Notes: a model not told the origin generated them from the sequence alone. A stretch of 64,000 nucleotides of DNA from Henricia sp. BOLD:AAB3569 (GCA_037783545.1 JBBELK010000060.1:2108001-2172000); one strand, 5' to 3'; shown: positions 36,120-47,312, counted from the stretch's first letter. Numbers and translations are program-made.

Positions 36120-36584
36120 CAAAATCAGAAATGTTCACAGATTTACGCCTAACTTACACTTGAATATAAACATGATGACCGTAGAAAACTTCCCCTGAAA
36201 TGGTTTTGTCTGAAGTGCTATAGTCTTTGAGAAATGAGTAAAACAATTAGTTTTCGTCTCATGAGACGAAAATTCAATTCGCCCCAATGCCATTTCGGCT
36301 AAAACTACTTCGTCCGAGTGCCATTTCGCCCCAAATCACTTCGTCCAAACACTACATTGCCCAAATGCCACTTCGCCCCAAAACCACTTCGTGCACAGGC
36401 CGTGGTTCAGGGCGAAGTGGTTTTGGGGCGAATTGACTGCAAACCCTTTTTTGACTGTTTTCCCAAAAGTTAGACGAAGTACGGAGCTGGTTTTTGCTCA
36501 GGTTGGTTTTAATCATGCATATCTTCAATCACACGGGAATAAAACTATTTGTAACAGTTTACCAAGCATGTATACTATCTTTAA
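36120..36584. mobile_element. TTAA MITE, TTCGCCC family, in unit 2
   Basis: Counterpart of 29805-30269. One visible change near the right end is CCAAGCATG in place of CCAATCATG. Confidence 0.75.
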
Positions 36585-37512
36585 TACTCAGAACCAAGCA
36601 GCGAGTAGACTTTGTTTCCTTTTCGCAAGTGATTCTTGTCACAATGACTTTTATTTGCATCGAGCAAATTTATGTATGTAATTGCAATAAATGTTTTCCG
36701 GCAGTCAGTTGAACTGCAAGTGCTGTAAAAATTTACAAAGGTGATACACATGTAGACATTTCTATAAGCTCACTGATATCTGGGTCATAGGTATGGGAGT
36801 GAGAAGGGTTTGTGAGTGTGCAAACTACATTGTATGACCAACAGTACAAAAAGGTAGATCAGCCATGTTAGCTTCAGAATAACACCAACAAATGATACAT
36901 CACTTAGAAGCTGACTAAAAAAAAAAAAAAAAAAATGGTGCATGAGACTTCGTAGCAACAACTAAGTGCATCAGGTGCATGTGTACGAGTTTGCGGTAGC
37001 ACCATGTGAATCTCTTTTGTATGTGTGGTTCTGAAAGTGATACACATGTAGGCTTTACTACAAATGGTATTTGGACCATTAATTTAGAACCACACGTATA
37101 CAAAAGAGATCCACATGGTGCTACCAGTACACAAACCCATGCATAGCCTATACTTATTAATCAGATGCAATGAAGATAGGACAACATAGTCAAGGTTTAT
37201 ATACAGTCTGAACAAGAGGGGGACATTTGGTTCCCTCCGCTCCCCCTTTTTTGTTATACAGGGTTATTCCAAACCTGTAAAAGTTTAATGGAGGTTGCCA
37301 CAAAATCCAAAATCCAGACGACGTAAAAATGGGATGTCCACAGTTGTTGGTATTTACATGTGTATGGATGAGGTGGTGATGCTACAATCCATCTCGCATG
37401 ATGCCTTCCTCTCTTTCTCCTGCCCACATATCCTTGTGAGATCCACTGGGTGTACATGTACATGACTGTATACCACGTTGGCTGTCATCCTTCCATAAAC
37501 ATTACAGAAGCT

Positions 37513-37655
37513 GGGCTGCGTTCCAAACACGCGAACATTGCAAACGTTTTCATCGTTCGCCAAGATCTGGTACCCGGCTTTTCATAGACGAGTGCACAAA
37601 AGCACTGTAACCAGTGGCCAACGTTGGCAACGTTCGCGTGTTTGGAACGCAGCCC
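37513..37655. mobile_element. Small MITE, GGGCTGCGTTCCAAACACGCG ends, unit 2
   Basis: Duplicate of 31197-31339. Confidence 0.75.
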
Positions 37656-37926
37656 TGGTATCTTGTTTGTCTATTGTTGCGCATGGTAGTGTTCCTGATG
37701 CGTTTATGCCAGTTGATTACCAACCTGCTGCAAAGACACTGATTACAATCAAAAGCATCTTTCATCTCAGTTTGTGTAGTTACCCATGTTTCTGCACTGT
37801 ACAGCCGCTAGAGTTAGATTCTCCAGGGAGGTATACATTCTCAGTGTTAGTCTTCATTCTTATTCGGCTCCTTCACTCTGGATTGAGTTGGCCAAAGGCT
37901 GTAGCTGCTCTGCCCCATTCTAACAG

Positions 37927-38209
37927 GGTTGTAGTCGAGTCCATCACAAGTCTATCATGCAAGTCCAGAGCTGATAAAATCACAAATCTGTGACAAGTCC
38001 CGCACGAGTCAAGTAACAAGTCCAGTCTCACAAGAAGCAAAGGATGAATACGCTCAAAAGAATGCCTTTGTTGGAGTTCTTTTGAATAGCTTGGGACTTA
38101 AATAGCTTGTGACTTGAATTAAGACCCGGCCAGGGACTTGTGGTAGGCTTGTGAAGGCTTGTGAGGACTTGTGATAGACTTGTGATGGACTTGACTACAA
38201 CTCTGCATT
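37927..38209. repeat. AAGTC-rich MITE, unit 2
   Basis: Duplicate of 31611-31893 with a few G/A changes. Confidence 0.65.
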
Positions 38210-38289
38210 CTAACACTGATATCCACCTTGTAGACTGATTATTGGATGTGACACAAGGCACAATTAAATTTTAATTTTTTTTTTGCAGG

Positions 38290-38558
38290 TTCAGAAAATT
38301 GCTCAGCAAAAACAATTTGTCTATGACTTTTGGCTGCTACTCTGCCAGTTTTTTCAAGGCTCAAACAATGGCTCCATGGAATATGCTGGCTCTGTCTTTT
38401 TGGACCATTCTCAGTCCACCAGTGTGAAAAGAGACTCTGTGTCTAATAGTGTCGAGAGTCACATGACTACTTTCAGTGGAGCAAACATCAAAGCATCAGT
38501 TTATGGTGCGGCCATCTTCCTATCCCCTATAAACCAATGTAACCAATTCAAGGCTTGA
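38290..38558 (+). other. Exon-like block C, unit 2
   Basis: Counterpart of 31974-32242 with the same open frame; one synonymous TAC/TAT change was seen. It is adjacent to the G3 stop on the other strand. Confidence 0.3.
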
Positions 38559-38644
38559 AGCAAAAATATGTTGGCCCCGTGTTGGAATTGTTGCTTGTCT
38601 GTCATTATGACACACGTAGCATGATCAAGCAAACCATGGATTGT

Positions 38645-39535
38645 CTATTGTCTGGCACTTGGACAAAGAAGCCGTTTTGCAGCTTTCCTGAAAGATTCAT
38701 TTCTGTAGGAGTAAATAAGTAAATTAAGCCAGGAATTACTCAAGCGGAGGCATTTAAAAGAGTTGAAGAGATAAATTCCTTTTGTTTTGTTTAAAAGCAA
38801 GAACAAAGGTGACAGCCATGTTATGCAGACAGTTCCCACGATGATCAGGAATGTTTTCAGAGCTTTGATGTTGGAGCGTTGAAGCTGAACTTGGGCATCT
38901 TCAGGGTTGACTTCAGCTGCTGCTACACGACGAGCCTGATGCCTGGCAATCAGAATGACTTTGACATACATAATTATTATAGCACAGATTGATAGCACAA
39001 TCAAGATGTATGGTAATGTGTCAGTTATGATCGGAATTCTGAACTCCTCCACATGATTTTCCACTTGAATCAAAATTAGCAAGATGAGACATAGCAGAGT
39101 GGTGCATGCCAAACCGATGTAAGCTCGCCATTTAGTGACCACAGTTTCTAGCCTCAGAGGTCGAGATACTGCAATGTAACGGACTATTGTTATCATGAGA
39201 AGGATGTGAAGTCCCAGTAGTTGAAAGAAGAGAACAATTATATCCACCATGATTGGCTCCAAATTCATGTTTGCAATCTTCAGACAAAAAGAAAGTACTC
39301 CAGTGAAGCCAACTCCAACATCGGTTAATGTCAAAGCAACCAATAACAGCTTGGTGACATCATGCATGTCGTTGATGCGGGAAAACACCACAAGAGAGAA
39401 GAGGTTAACAAGGAGACAGAAGGCGCTGATGACTCCCAGAACACATTCAAGGATAATGTCACTTGTGGTGAACTCATAGAAGATATTAAAAGATGCATTG
39501 AAGCTTTGTAACTCGCTCCCAGATGAATAATCCAT
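38645..39535 (-). CDS. Class-A orphan GPCR, array gene G3
   Basis: This is a single-exon, 296-residue seven-helix receptor whose start is the ATG at 39535 (MDYSSGSELQSFNASFN). It shares with G1 the ECL1 block ANMNLEPI and the ECL2 block HVEEFRIPIIT, and with G2 the C-terminal third. Sequons are retained at FNAS. TM6 reads CITWLSPL: the Pro normally after Trp-Leu is shifted one place, unlike WLP in G1 and G2. The DRY Asp is Val, NPxxY is NLLIY, and no TM3/ECL2 disulfide cysteines are present. Its N-terminal and 5' flanking DNA is more diverged from G1 and G2 than those are from each other, so it looks like the older partner of the array. The ligand is unknown. Confidence 0.9.
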   Translation of the reverse strand: MDYSSGSELQSFNASFNIFYEFTTSDIILECVLGVISAFCLLVNLFSLVVFSRINDMHDVTKLLLVALTLTDVGVGFTGVLSFCLKIANMNLEPIMVDIIVLFFQLLGLHILLMITIVRYIAVSRPLRLETVVTKWRAYIGLACTTLLCLILLILIQVENHVEEFRIPIITDTLPYILIVLSICAIIIMYVKVILIARHQARRVAAAEVNPEDAQVQLQRSNIKALKTFLIIVGTVCITWLSPLFLLLNKTKGIYLFNSFKCLRLSNSWLNLLIYSYRNESFRKAAKRLLCPSARQ

Positions 39536-42040
39536 TTTATTAAGGAATGGAATCAAATAAGTTCAGATAGCAGAAAATTAGTTATTTGTTCTCTGTTGAT
39601 GTATGCTTACTCTTCCACCAACTTTCTCTCTAAAAACTCCAGTCAAGAAGCCTGCTCTTTTTCAAATGGTGGTTGAAATTGACAGTCATGATATTAAAAG
39701 AAACTACTGCACCATTATAAAATTCTTTTTTGAAAAATCAATTTTTTAATATCAATCCTAGCCGCTGTGAATAGGCTATATTTTAATTTTGCTCAAATTT
39801 GGTCCACGTCTGCATCTTTACTAAAGACAAACTGGAGCTGAAGTAATATTTTTTTATCGATATGAGTGAAATAGATTAATATACATGTAAACGTGCCTTT
39901 CCAAGGTTACGAAGATACCGAGTCCTGTATAGGTTCTTTTAGCCTGTTGTGAAAAATGCAATGAATTCCCTAGTCGAGTAATAGTTATTTAAGATACATC
40001 CATGGGAGATAGAAAAACAGTTTGGTGGATAAATAAATATCAGCTGTCATCTTTCTTCTGTCTCTATTTTTCCTTTTTGTTTGTATACTCCATTTTCTTA
40101 AGGCAGCTTTACTTTTTAGCCATGAACATTTTATGACAAATTAAATAAGTGAGAAGATACATTTTTTTAATCAAATATATAATTTTTTATTAAAAGACAT
40201 TAAAGGCCTGTACATACAATATTTGCAATTTGTCCTAAAATTTTTCTGAAAATCTTTATCAAATGGAAGATGACGGTAATTCGAACTGTCCAATGTAATG
40301 ATTCTGCCTGAGATATCTTTTTATAAAAAAAGAAATAAATGAAGATGGATTTGTATTAAAGATGACTCTGCTCAAATTTTGTTTTTTTAAAGTTAAATTG
40401 CTATTTTTCTAGAAAAGAAAAAGTTATCGGCTTTCATTTGGTACCAAGAACGAAAAAATCCATCAATTAATGTCTGTCGATTAAAAACAAAGAAACCATC
40501 AAAGACAGGCCCTGTCTTTTATTCGACAGGGTTATGACGTAAAATAATGTACATGTGCGTGTACATAGTACACATACTATTTACATATGAGCGTACGTGC
40601 ACATTTAAAATGATTTCTAAATTAATTTGCTTTCGTAAATTAATTTGTTAGTGCCTTCACCCAAACACGGACAGTGCAACTTTAATGTGTGTGCACATCA
40701 TGTGAAGAAAACTATACCCTTGACTACCATGATGCTGTGACTCTGTTTTCCGTGCAATATGGACGGTGGCTTTGCACAATTTTTTGAAAGCATGGATGCA
40801 GTTTTTCTGTGTTTTCTCGGAACATGGATGGGGTATTGGGCTGACTTTACCACACAGGCTATCTCATATATCTCATATTTTCAATCGCACATAGAGATTA
40901 TGCCAGATAGTGAACATCACGTGTTTAAAAATGTTGGAGGCAACAGAATGATCTTCTCTATAATTTATTTAATATTGGTAAACATGTATACAGCGTTTTG
41001 AACAGATGGGAAGGAATGTTTTTTTAATGGAGCAAAAAATTGCATTAATAAATATCTGAGAAAGTTTATCCATTGTTAAAAGATGTATTGTCCGTGCATT
41101 TTAGTTGTGGCACCTCAAAATAAAGTTTTTTTCAAATTAATATTCTAGAAACAAAAGTTATTCGCTTTCAAACGAGACATCAACAGAAAAATAATCAACC
41201 AACGTTTAGTTATCGGACAATTACTGTCAATATTTAGAATTATTGGTGGTCTGCCAATAATTTAATTCATGGCAAGGCGCAAAACTGGCTGTATAAACAC
41301 GGCATTTTTCACAGGGTTGCCGATGTCTGAAATACAAAGTATGTTTTTTCGTTAAAATAAAGTAAATGATTTAAAGGCATATACTGCTGGCTCGTCACCA
41401 ATGCGCGCGCGCCAAATTCATGCCAAATTCATGCGAAATACGCAGCTCCATAGCAATTCAAGGCATGAAGCTGTGTATTTCGTGGCACGAATTTGGCGCG
41501 CGCGCATTGGTGACGAGCCTGTGCTTTTATTCGTTCAGAGAAAAAAATTTGAAATTGCTGAGAACCACGGACAGTATACCAAAAAAAAAGGTTTAATCTG
41601 GCAAAGCACACATATCATCTTTCCAGAAGACTTTTTGCTGATATTTCATTTGCAAGCTGACAATTTCAAGATGAAAATGTTCATCAGCCAAAAATGCAAT
41701 CCCAAAATAGGGGTTTATTCATCTCCCTTTTCATATACACTTAATTGTATTGTTTGTGTTTATTTGTTGAAAACAATATATTGACATTGCCAAACAATAT
41801 GAATGGCAGAGTATGACATTGTCCATGAAAGAGTAGGCCTACATGTATGGCATTGTCCCATATAAAAAGATATTGACGCACTTGACCGATTTAGTGCTTT
41901 TGGTGTAAATTCATGTAAGATTGCACAACACTGGTCGGTCCTTGACCTCGAGCTATTCACACATCATTCATGGTGAACAAACCCTAATTGCCAATTGGTG
42001 TAAATGCTTGTTCTTTGAATCTTGGCCAACGGGTTTCCTG
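39536..42040. repeat. Partial, diverged spacer copy 5' of G3
   Basis: Positions 39540-40010 follow the G1 upstream DNA with several percent difference. Positions 41640-41800 again match 27870-28010 (TTTGTTGAAAACAAT, CCAAACAA). Between them are about 1.5 kb absent from the other units, including an 80-codon frame from ATG 40759 (MDGGFAQFFESMDAVF…) with no known homolog. Confidence 0.7.
41389..41520. repeat. Palindromic repeat, GGCTCGTCACCAATGCGCGC arms
   Basis: GGCTCGTCACCAATGCGCGC with GCGCCAAATTC and its inverse end the block. The inner part AAATACGCAGCTCCATAGCA also folds back. A related palindrome occupies 52255-52360. Confidence 0.75.
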
Positions 42041-42048
42041 TATAAATA
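42041..42048 (+). promoter_or_regulatory. TATA-like box TATAAATA
   Basis: TATAAATA lies about 75 bases upstream of a strong acceptor and 330 upstream of a strong donor. A start site near 42070 would make a short first exon or leader. This is sequence context only. Confidence 0.25.
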
Positions 42049-42118
42049 CTCCTGGAGGCCTGATGAACACTCTTAAGTGTATATGACCTCCCACGTGTGT
42101 ATTTCTTTTCCTCCACAG

Positions 42119-42372
42119 ATGACGTGAGTTACAGTCTGCCTTGTATTTGTTCGGTTACCCTTGGATTTTCCGATTGACCTTACCACGGAGAGCGACCTTC
42201 GGTAGATCACGTTCAAAGACTTCTCCATTCATGGCATCATTGATTATGGAGGAAGCTATGTGCAACTTGACCTCATAACTTCAGGTGTTGGATCATAGAA
42301 TGGTTGCCAACAGAGGAGGGAGTATGAACATTTTGGACCAAAAGTTGAGGGATTTACGTTGCAGCAATAAAG
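42119..42372 (+). other. Candidate 5' (mostly non-coding) exon of an unseen gene
   Basis: The acceptor TTTCTTTTCCTCCACAG ends at 42118 and the donor GTAAGG starts at 42373. All frames are interrupted upstream. From ATG 42324 a frame runs open into the donor (MNILDQKLRDLRCSNK). If real, the downstream gene's first intron covers much or all of the remaining window. Confidence 0.3.
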
Positions 42373-42466
42373 GTAAGGAACAAATGGGCTTATCTGTGGT
42401 GATGGGGTTTATAATTGGGTTAATTCGTTCATATTTCTAAAATGATGCAGTTATTATGTTCTTGGT

Positions 42467-42790
42467 TTAAAGGATTTTTTCAAAAATTGGATTTCGTTCT
42501 AACCCGGCGGCCTAACAATCATGTAAAATACCTCCCTAAAATACTACCCAAGAGAGAAAACATGAAAATTGCAATCCCCAATTTGGATGTGGAAGCAAAA
42601 AGGTTGGTGTAATTACTGCACTGCTTTATGTAACCGGATAAATTAGTTTACTAAATGTTGGTGGATTTTTGACCATATCCCTGGAAATACATAGATTGAA
42701 GGTGCAAAATTTCAGAATGGTAATGACAAAAATAAATTCACCCATGGGAAAAATTGAGGTCAAAAATGTGATCTGGACACGCTCCTTTAA
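42467..42790. mobile_element. TTAA element, GGATTTCGTTCTAA family
   Basis: It is bounded by TTAAAGGATTTTTTCAAAAA and GATCTGGACACGCTCCTTTAA. The interior matches 57484-57835 (AATACTA, GTTGGTGTAAT, AACCGGATAAATTA-type words). Confidence 0.7.
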
Positions 42791-42928
42791 TACAAAAAAT
42801 AATGTAAATCCCAAAGGAGACCTAAATTTTGTAAAATTCCCTGTATATTAACGTACATAACAGGCAGACAAAATATGTCTGTTCTAAGGTGGAAATTTGT
42901 ACAGGAACATTTTTTGAAAGGTCTGAAA

Positions 42929-43303
42929 TTTATTATTATTATTATTATTATTATTTATTTCTGGTATTCATACCAAGGATTCCTCAATAGTGCTCATTGC
43001 ACTGTCACTCGCAAGCGTGAGGAAACCCATGAAGAATTAGAATTATAATTAGAAATGGCCAGAGACACCGGGGATGATCCCCCTTGCTCTTTACGAAAGA
43101 ATGCTCTGGGATCTTTAGAGTGCGTTTCCATTACCTAACACACTGGACCAACGGCTTTACATCCCTTCCGAAGGATGGAGCAAGTGTGGTTGAGTGCCTT
43201 GCCCAAGGGCACAGGTACCATAGCCGTGGGGAGGTTCGAACCTGCAACCCCAAGATTTCACCTGATTGCGAGTCAATGCCCTAAACCGCTCGGCCATGGT
43301 ACC
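42929..43303 (-). repeat. tRNA-derived SINE with (TTA)n tail
   Basis: On the minus strand the head starts at 43303: GGTACCATGGCCGAGCGGTT, an A-box type D arm with a long-variable-arm (Ser/Leu-like) layout, then B box GGTTCGAACC. The body TGTGCCCTTGGGCAAGGCAC follows and the element ends at (TTA)n 42929-42956. Extra bases between the T arm and acceptor make a functional tRNA unlikely. Confidence 0.7.
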
Positions 43304-43536
43304 CCACATATTTTGACTCTCCATTGGGGTTTTAATTACATGTATCTGTACTAATCAAAGTTAATCACTTCATAATTTTCAGAAATCATGTATTAACTAG
43401 AAACAGGCTGGGTGCATCTCAGAATTATTATTATTAATATAGATAAAGGAAGTGTTAAAAGTGTTGAAAATCGGAACAGTTGGTAAACGGTCGACTTGGC
43501 CTGACTCCCTGCGCGCCACGCCACATGTGTTGTGTA

Positions 43537-44102
43537 TGGGTCATTCCATAAATATGGGCGCCATTGGTAAAAATGGCCTTTTCAAGTTACCAAAATATTT
43601 TGAAGAAATTTCCATGCAATTCCTGAATATTGTAGGATATTTGAAACAATTTCCAAACATTTAGACATGTCTTGGTGTCATAGTTTTGATAATATTCGAG
43701 AAAATTTTTTAACGACGTAAGTGGGGACACCAAGGCATTTTTAAATTCTTACGATTACCTTTCAAGTCTTTTTGACCAGGTTCTTTCTGGAAAAGGTAGC
43801 TTTTGGTTTTACCCACCTGTAGAACCTGTACCTTATAAATTCAAATTATATAATGAGCGAAATTTCAATAATTCTTCAATATAAATTTCCAAATATGTCA
43901 CACTTGCATTTAGAAGATCGCACCAGTTTATTGAATCGTTCTCGTCATGTTTTGGGTAATATTAACAGGCAAAGGTGTTGTTCGATTTACGAGGCCATAT
44001 ATTGGGGTAACCGTTCTCTGAAGCCCGGTCTTTATAAAAATCAACTCCGGAAGTGTCACGACGTAAAGGGGGACACTGGGTCCTGTATTTATGGAATGAC
44101 AC
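43537..44102. mobile_element. MITE with GTCATTCCATAAATA termini
   Basis: ATGGGTCATTCCATAAATA on the left is inverted at the right as TATTTATGGAATGAC. Internal GACGTAAGTGGGGACAC and GACGTAAAGGGGGACAC recur. The + frame 43853-44140 inside has no transposase resemblance. Confidence 0.6.
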
Positions 44103-44352
44103 ACATGAAAACGGGTGCAGTACGTACTAGGTCAACTTGACCATTGTACCAACTCGACCGTTGCATGTTTCACTACAGTCAGATTTTTTTACTAGGCAAT
44201 GTTGGCAGGTATGAATTAAATACGTAAACCTCATACAGAGGACGACAAAAAATTAAAAAGATCGAGCCTTACACAGAATCCAGTTTTGGTGTGAGAAATG
44301 CCACAGATTATATGGGCATAGACCAACATTTTAGACCTTTTCCCTCTAGAAT

Positions 44353-44730
44353 AACCATCCCTGGGGCCAACTTACCCCGGGGGAGCCCCGCCGGTGCCAC
44401 TCTGGGGTCGCCACCAGGTGACTCGATAACCCCAGATTTCAACCCTGCGTTAATTCACAATCGTTGTTCTTAAACTGGCCCCGGGACGAACTCACCCCAG
44501 AGATCGGCACCTTAATTGTCTCTAACAAGTGGAGAACTCACCTCCTCCCCTTTTCACACTGTTCTCGCCCCAGGAAAAGTGTCTCGCCCCGGGGCAAATA
44601 TCTTAAATCCTGGTTCTGAGCAGGGTTGAACTTGCCCTGGAAAAAGCAATCTCGGGGGTGGCGCGGGGGTGAAATTTCAAGTAGGAATCCAGGCTTATTT
44701 TTACCCCTCTGTAGCCCCGGGGCCACCCTC
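44353..44730. repeat. CCCCGGGG-rich repeat
   Basis: It shares GCCAACTTACCCCGGGGGAG, CCCCGGGGCCACCCTCAAGA and AATCTCGGGGGTGGCGCGGG-type blocks with 18605-19215. Confidence 0.5.
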
Positions 44731-44965
44731 AAGATTTTTTTTGAGTTAAAAGTAAATGTTTTTGACCAAAGGCACAATGTACACAGCAGATTTGGTCCCA
44801 CTACCCGTAGAATTAAACAAGGTCATTGTTAAAGTTCAGCGGGACATACTGCTCTGCCATAGCAATCCATTTTATACCATTTCTGCTTAATTTAAAAGTT
44901 TCTGCTTTAAATTTAAATGTAATTGTACATAAAACTTCATACGATCCGACCATTCAACACCGGCT

Positions 44966-45140
44966 AGCTCGGTAATCGAGTGGTTAAGACGTCTGCCTTG
45001 TTTGCAGGAGGTTGTGGGTTCGAATCTCGCTCGAGCACGCTATTAAGTTTTTCATAGTGTCTCGGGAAAGCACTGAGTATACATGCTACATGTAATATTC
45101 GTCGAGTAAGGGCAAAAACAAACCCTAATAAAACTTTATA
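44966..45140 (+). repeat. Thr-tRNA-like SINE, copy 1
   Basis: The head at 44966-45037 is a 72-base cloverleaf. It has 6 of 7 acceptor pairs, D arm TCGAGTGGTTAAGAC, and an anticodon loop CTTGTTT with U33 and anticodon TGT. The T arm has GGTTCGAATC. The tail GTTTTTCATAGTGTCTCGGG through AAGGGCAAAAACAAACC recurs at 55112-55200 and 61390-61475. Confidence 0.75.
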
Positions 45141-45660
45141 ATTGATTACGGATTAATTGAAAGAGCCACTCAAGTAAAAATTGCACTTGATGTTTAAGTG
45201 AAAACACGTGGGCAACAAACAATTAGTGTCACATTCGTTTGTGTCTCCATTCCCACCCACTGCTTTTCAATTTAAGACATCACTACCCACCATTAATCCA
45301 TGAGGTGGGAGTTTGCGTCACCATTTTAGCCACTTTGAAAAATACTGACGTCTTTAAAAATAAAGTGCTTTTTTTCTAAATCTGATAGCCTCGTTTGGAA
45401 ATTCAACAGGATTTTTTCGAGGGAGAGGGGGATGACCAAAGAAAGCACCACCTTTAGATTATCAATAAGGGTATATTTTCCTCCTGCTAAGAATAGATGA
45501 TTTTCAACGTCACACCTTAAGGCCATTTCATACATACTTTTGGTGAATGCAAATGTGAAAGCGAATTTGACGTGAATCTGACGTAACTATGTGCTGCGAA
45601 CACTAGGGGGGTTCTACTTGTAGCATCAACGGCCAGGCCTATTCATGCTGCTGTGACTTA

Positions 45661-46105
45661 AGGGTAGAACACATACATGTAATTGGTATCTCGCAAATCA
45701 GAAATGCTAACAGATTTACATGTAACATACATGATGATGGTAGTAATTAAATTTCCCCTGCATGGTTTTGTCTGAAGTGCTATATTTTTTTGAGAAAGGA
45801 GTAAAACGATTAATTTTCGTCTCATGAGACGAAAATTCACTTCGCCCTGGACATTTTCGGCCTTAACCACTAAGCTTCGCCCAAAAGCCACTTCGCCCAA
45901 AAGCCGTGGTTCACTGCAAAGTGGTTCAGGGAGAAGTGGTTTTTTGGGCGAAGTGATTGGAAAGCTTGTTTTTACTGTTTTCTCAAAAGTTAGGGAAAGT
46001 ATGGACCTGACTTTTACTCGGGTTGGTTTTGATCATGCATATCTTCAATTACACAGGAAGATAAAACTATTTGTAACGGTTTACCAATCATGTGTTCTAC
46101 TATTA
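45661..46105. mobile_element. Diverged TTCGCCC-family MITE
   Basis: Same block order as 29805-30269 (AAATCAGAAATG…, TCGTCTCATGAGACGAAAAT, ACCAATCATG) but with many changes. The right TTAA end is eroded. Confidence 0.65.
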
Positions 46106-46268
46106 TTGACTTCATAACTCATTTCAAATTGACTAAACTTCAGTGTGTATTTGGTTTTTTACTTGGAATTACTTCAAAGAATGGACTTGCATTAATAATC
46201 AATGTTTAATGGAGTATATGATAGGATTGACAATTAGAGATGAATTTAGAAACACGAGAAAATTGGAA

Positions 46269-46348
46269 TGCCCTGACTGGGAATCGAACCCAGATCCTTG
46301 GCATACATGGCCAACTGCTCTACCAACTGAGCTACATGTATCTGGGCA
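46269..46348 (-). repeat. tRNA-derived SINE head, relative of 6164
   Basis: On the minus strand TGCCCAGATACATGTAGCTC, then GGTTCGATTCCCAGTCAGGG, shares head and flanks with 6164-6237. An ACATGTA insertion breaks the A-box spacing. Confidence 0.65.
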
Positions 46349-46726
46349 TCCCGTTGGAGCATCATTTTTTCTCACAAAAAGATAACAATAAATTGTTGTC
46401 ATAGTACAGAAATAATGTTTACGTTTGTAATTTGAATTACAAGGACGAAACAGGCATGATGACCATACACTTCGTATGTTTTCCATTCAATACTACACAG
46501 GCCGTTTTGAGTTCTTCTCAGGATGACGTCACGCCCCTGTTTGTAAACAAACCAAGTGACCTCTAGCGTTTAAGAATTTCGGGTGAAGAGGGTCGGAACT
46601 GAATTGCGTTTTAAACAAAAAATGTCGGTTTTTGGCGGTAAACACGTTGTAATCGCGTTGTAAAAACATAAACCTCCATGATAAACAGGAAAACTAAACA
46701 AATGTGGATGGGGGGATTCTAGCTGT

Positions 46727-46916
46727 TTAAAAATCCATGCATGGTTTTTGTGTTGAATTATAAAAAAGCACTTTTAGTTGGCAATTTCTCTTACAAAGGT
46801 ACCATTTTATACAGGGAAAAAAATCATATGTGGTGTTTGCACTTTTAGTAGGGTTTTTCTTGTCAACTTATGAAGAAAAATGTTGGGTCACTGCAAATGA
46901 TGTATTGGGGCTTTAA
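46727..46916. repeat. TTAA-ended repeat, ATGATGTATTGGGGC family
   Basis: CCATGCATGGTTTTTGTGTT through GATGTATTGGGGCTTTAA is matched at 58536-58759. Both right ends finish in GGGGCTTTAA. The left end is not an obvious inverse. Confidence 0.55.
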
Positions 46917-47312
46917 AAATAAGTACAAAAAGTAAAAATAAGTTAATGAATTGCAATTAGAGAAAAGACTAAAAGTGCAACATCCTACATGTACGTACAC
47001 ATCACAGAAAAACGCCCTCGTGTTGGCCCATTGTTTAATTCACACACCCACACGGGAACAACACATCCATTATTTAGTGCCTGACGCGCCTCACAAATAC
47101 CTGTGACCTTTCGGAATTGCATCCCACGTCCACAGTCAATTCAGTTCAGATTAAAAAGTATTGCGCCCTGGGGGTAACTTATAGCCCATCTCTACATTTA
47201 AAACTTTTACATACTGTGCAAGGCCAATTAAGACTGCTATTCCAGAAAATGCCTTTTTAATTGTTTTGATTGATTCTGCAGAATGCGCACGACTAGAGAT
47301 GCAACTAAAGCC

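Larger units (their letters stand above)
33202..38644. repeat. Tandem array spacer, unit 2
   Basis: Near-identical copy of 26910-32328. It has 23 extra bases at about 34356-34378 (GTGCTCCTTCATTCTG within), bounded by TGT on both sides. Unit 1 may have lost these by a slip between the TGTs. Confidence 0.9.
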
